Shown: positions 14,065 to 14,873 of the stretch, piece by piece
Numbering within the stretch: the first letter of the stretch is position 1
Layout: every line of letters begins with the position of its first letter
Source: Bordetella parapertussis
Lineage (GTDB): Bacteria > Pseudomonadota > Gammaproteobacteria > Burkholderiales > Burkholderiaceae_B
Direction: 5' to 3'
DNA length: 14,873 bases
Assembly (NCBI GenBank): GCA_945911685.1
Contig: CAMEAW010000061.1
Coordinates: 1 to 14,873 of the forward strand
Notes under the pieces: generated by a model
Seen by the model: only the letters and a program-made list of their open reading frames with translations
Database searches by the model: none
Told to the model about the DNA's origin: nothing
Translations under genes and position numbers: made by a program

Positions 14065-14135
14065 TTTATCAGATTTGCGCGTAAAACATCGCCGTTCAGG
14101 GCGGGGATATAAGCGCGGAAGGCGAAGCCTTCCAT
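14065..14135 (-). mobile_element. Possible IS200/IS605-type (tnpB-side) end remnant
   Basis: Read leftward, the DNA has a perfect hairpin GGAAGGC-TTC-GCCTTCC (14117-14133), then GCGCTTATATCCCCGCC, CTGAAC, an imperfect complementary GGCGATG, and TTTTACGCGC. A GC-rich CCCCGCC hairpin just before TTTTACGCGC is the look of right ends of IS1341/IS605-group elements, where tnpB ends and its guide RNA is formed. No tnpB coding sequence remains beside it. The call is from memory of such ends and is tentative. The 7-bp hairpin itself is certain, and has no long T run. Confidence 0.35.
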
Positions 14136-14237
14136 TCTTTGGCCTTTAATTTAGCGTGGCGCTTGCTGTAGCTTAATATACTCGCAAATAACGGAAATAG
14201 GCGCATTGCCGCAGCACCCCCGTTTCAGTATTCAACC

Positions 14238-14456
14238 GGCGCCAACCATCACCGTATCACATGCAGCGGTGGCATCGCCGCAATGGATATGATGGCGCAT
14301 TTGATTTCAAAGCACACTAACCTTTTGCTAGCTACGGCAGTGTCTGATATGTTCATTCACGGCCGGGTACGTAAAGCCAGGGATATGCAAAAAGTGCTGT
14401 TACCGACCGACAATGAACATACGCCTCTTGAGCTGCTGGGTAAGCCCATTTTTTAA
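14238..14456 (+). pseudogene. Fragment of a GlxA-family (AraC-type, DJ-1/PfpI domain) transcription regulator
   Basis: About 72 codons ending in TAA read RITCSGGIAAMDMMAHLI, then LLLATAVSDMFIHGRVR. The TCSGG-x-AA-x-DMM stretch and the following helix ending IHGRVR match the end of the DJ-1/PfpI-like sensor domain in GlxA-type regulators. In intact members an AraC helix-turn-helix domain follows. Here the sequence leaves the family after about residue 50 and stops, and no family start or N-terminal domain is visible upstream, so both ends are lost. GlxA-type regulators often control catabolic genes for nitrogen compounds. This one faces away from the hydantoinase operon and could be the relic of its former regulator, but that is inference. 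Confidence 0.65.
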
Positions 14457-14680
14457 GAACTACACTAGGTCGAAATCACTGTTGCGGTGCATTTAAAACT
14501 CGACGAAAAAATATATGCCCCCCCGTTTTCTCATAAAAAGAAAAAAGTGGGCATTGCCTTAATTGTTGCTCGAAGAGTAAGTGGGTGCGGTATTGGATAG
14601 TTGGTTGTTCGGGCCGTATAAACTGACTTTAAAGGTTTAAAGTTCTAAAAACACCAGTATTCTCTGATAAATTGCTTATA

Positions 14681-14757
14681 TCGTCGGAGTACTACTCAGA
14701 AGATAGGATGCTCTGTTAATCCGCAGATCCCTAGTTTGAGTCTAGGTCGGGGAGCCA
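14681..14757 (+). pseudogene. tRNA-Asn(GTT)-like relic with intact 3' half
   Basis: A 77-nt stretch aligns by eye with a tRNA-Asn. The anticodon loop CTGTTAA (14713-14719, anticodon GTT), the T arm CCTAG-TTTGAGT-CTAGG, the acceptor strand TCGGGGA, the discriminator G and an encoded CCA (14755-14757) are all in place. The 5' half is poor: the acceptor strand TCGTCGG pairs only partly, the D arm is weak, and the left side of the anticodon stem does not pair with TCCGC. A sharp switch from good to bad at the anticodon loop is typical of an integration (att) site that keeps only the tRNA 3' end; a decayed tRNA gene is the alternative. Confidence 0.6.
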
Positions 14758-14803
14758 AAATTTCAAGGTCCGTTCTGGACATATGATTGAGCCAAAATTT
14801 CAA
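14752..14803 (+). repeat. 15-bp direct repeat starting in the tRNA 3' end
   Basis: GAGCCAAAATTTCAA occurs exactly at 14752-14766 and again at 14789-14803, 37 bp apart. The first copy includes the last bases of the tRNA-like relic (GAGCCA) plus nine downstream bases. Repetition of a tRNA 3' end with its flank suggests a leftover of recombination at this site, though a simple local duplication would look the same. Confidence 0.65.
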
Positions 14804-14809
14804 TGACTC

Positions 14810-14836
14810 AGCCTAATTTCATGGTTGGGCTTTTTT
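14810..14836 (+). terminator. Rho-independent terminator downstream of the tRNA-like relic
   Basis: The stem AGCCTAA/TTGGGCT (14810-14816 with 14825-14831, including one G-T pair) has an 8-nt loop and is followed by six T. It is placed 52 bp after the encoded CCA and was probably the terminator of the original tRNA gene or transcription unit. Confidence 0.7.
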
Positions 14837-14873
14837 GATACGGCTGATGAAAGGCTCAAGCTTTGCGTGTTTC

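Overview
The window looks like accessory chromosomal DNA of a Gram-negative proteobacterium, most likely a betaproteobacterium (Burkholderiales/Alcaligenaceae-like). This is inferred from the Tat-exported Liv-type binding protein, the remnant of an LPS-export permease (lptF), the gene families present and the moderate base composition. No rRNA or other marker fixes the taxon.

Left edge (1-414): the 3' end of an MqsA-type antitoxin gene, then a short stretch with a possible decayed ORF. Left catabolic block (415-9092): two divergent genes for PuuE-like polysaccharide-deacetylase-fold hydrolases (likely cyclic amide/imide or ureide hydrolases). Next comes a leftward pair encoding a phenylacetate-CoA-ligase-like enzyme and a stand-alone GAF protein. 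Divergent from the ligase is a rightward five-gene Liv-type ABC transporter operon (binding protein, two ATPases, two permeases). Three copies of an 18-bp direct repeat lie in the ligase/transporter intergenic region and are probably regulator sites.

Middle (9093-10090): a gene graveyard. It holds a 36-codon C-terminal fragment I cannot name, a CoA-transferase scrap with a frameshift in a G run, an lptF fragment that stays in one frame but carries several stop codons, an unrecognised 75-codon open stretch, and a strong bidirectional terminator.

Right catabolic block (10091-14008, all leftward): a dihydropyrimidinase/hydantoinase-like amidohydrolase, a 124-aa protein I do not recognise, a CobW/COG0523 GTPase, and an asparaginase-family protein. 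The first three are joined by 1-nt and 4-nt overlaps. The asparaginase homologue has Ala where the catalytic-site Asp is expected. The neighbourhood suggests import of a small amide or carboxylate, ring opening of a cyclic amide, CoA activation and ammonia release, with the GTPase possibly supplying metal to the amidohydrolase. The substrate cannot be read from sequence.

Right edge (14009-14873): no intact gene. There is a possible IS200/IS605-type end, a fragment of a GlxA-family (AraC type) regulator, about 220 bp (14457-14680) in which I recognise nothing, a tRNA-Asn(GTT)-like relic whose 3' half is intact and 5' half is not, a 15-bp direct repeat starting in its 3' end, and a terminator. 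A tRNA 3' end next to decayed genes is what an old integration site looks like.
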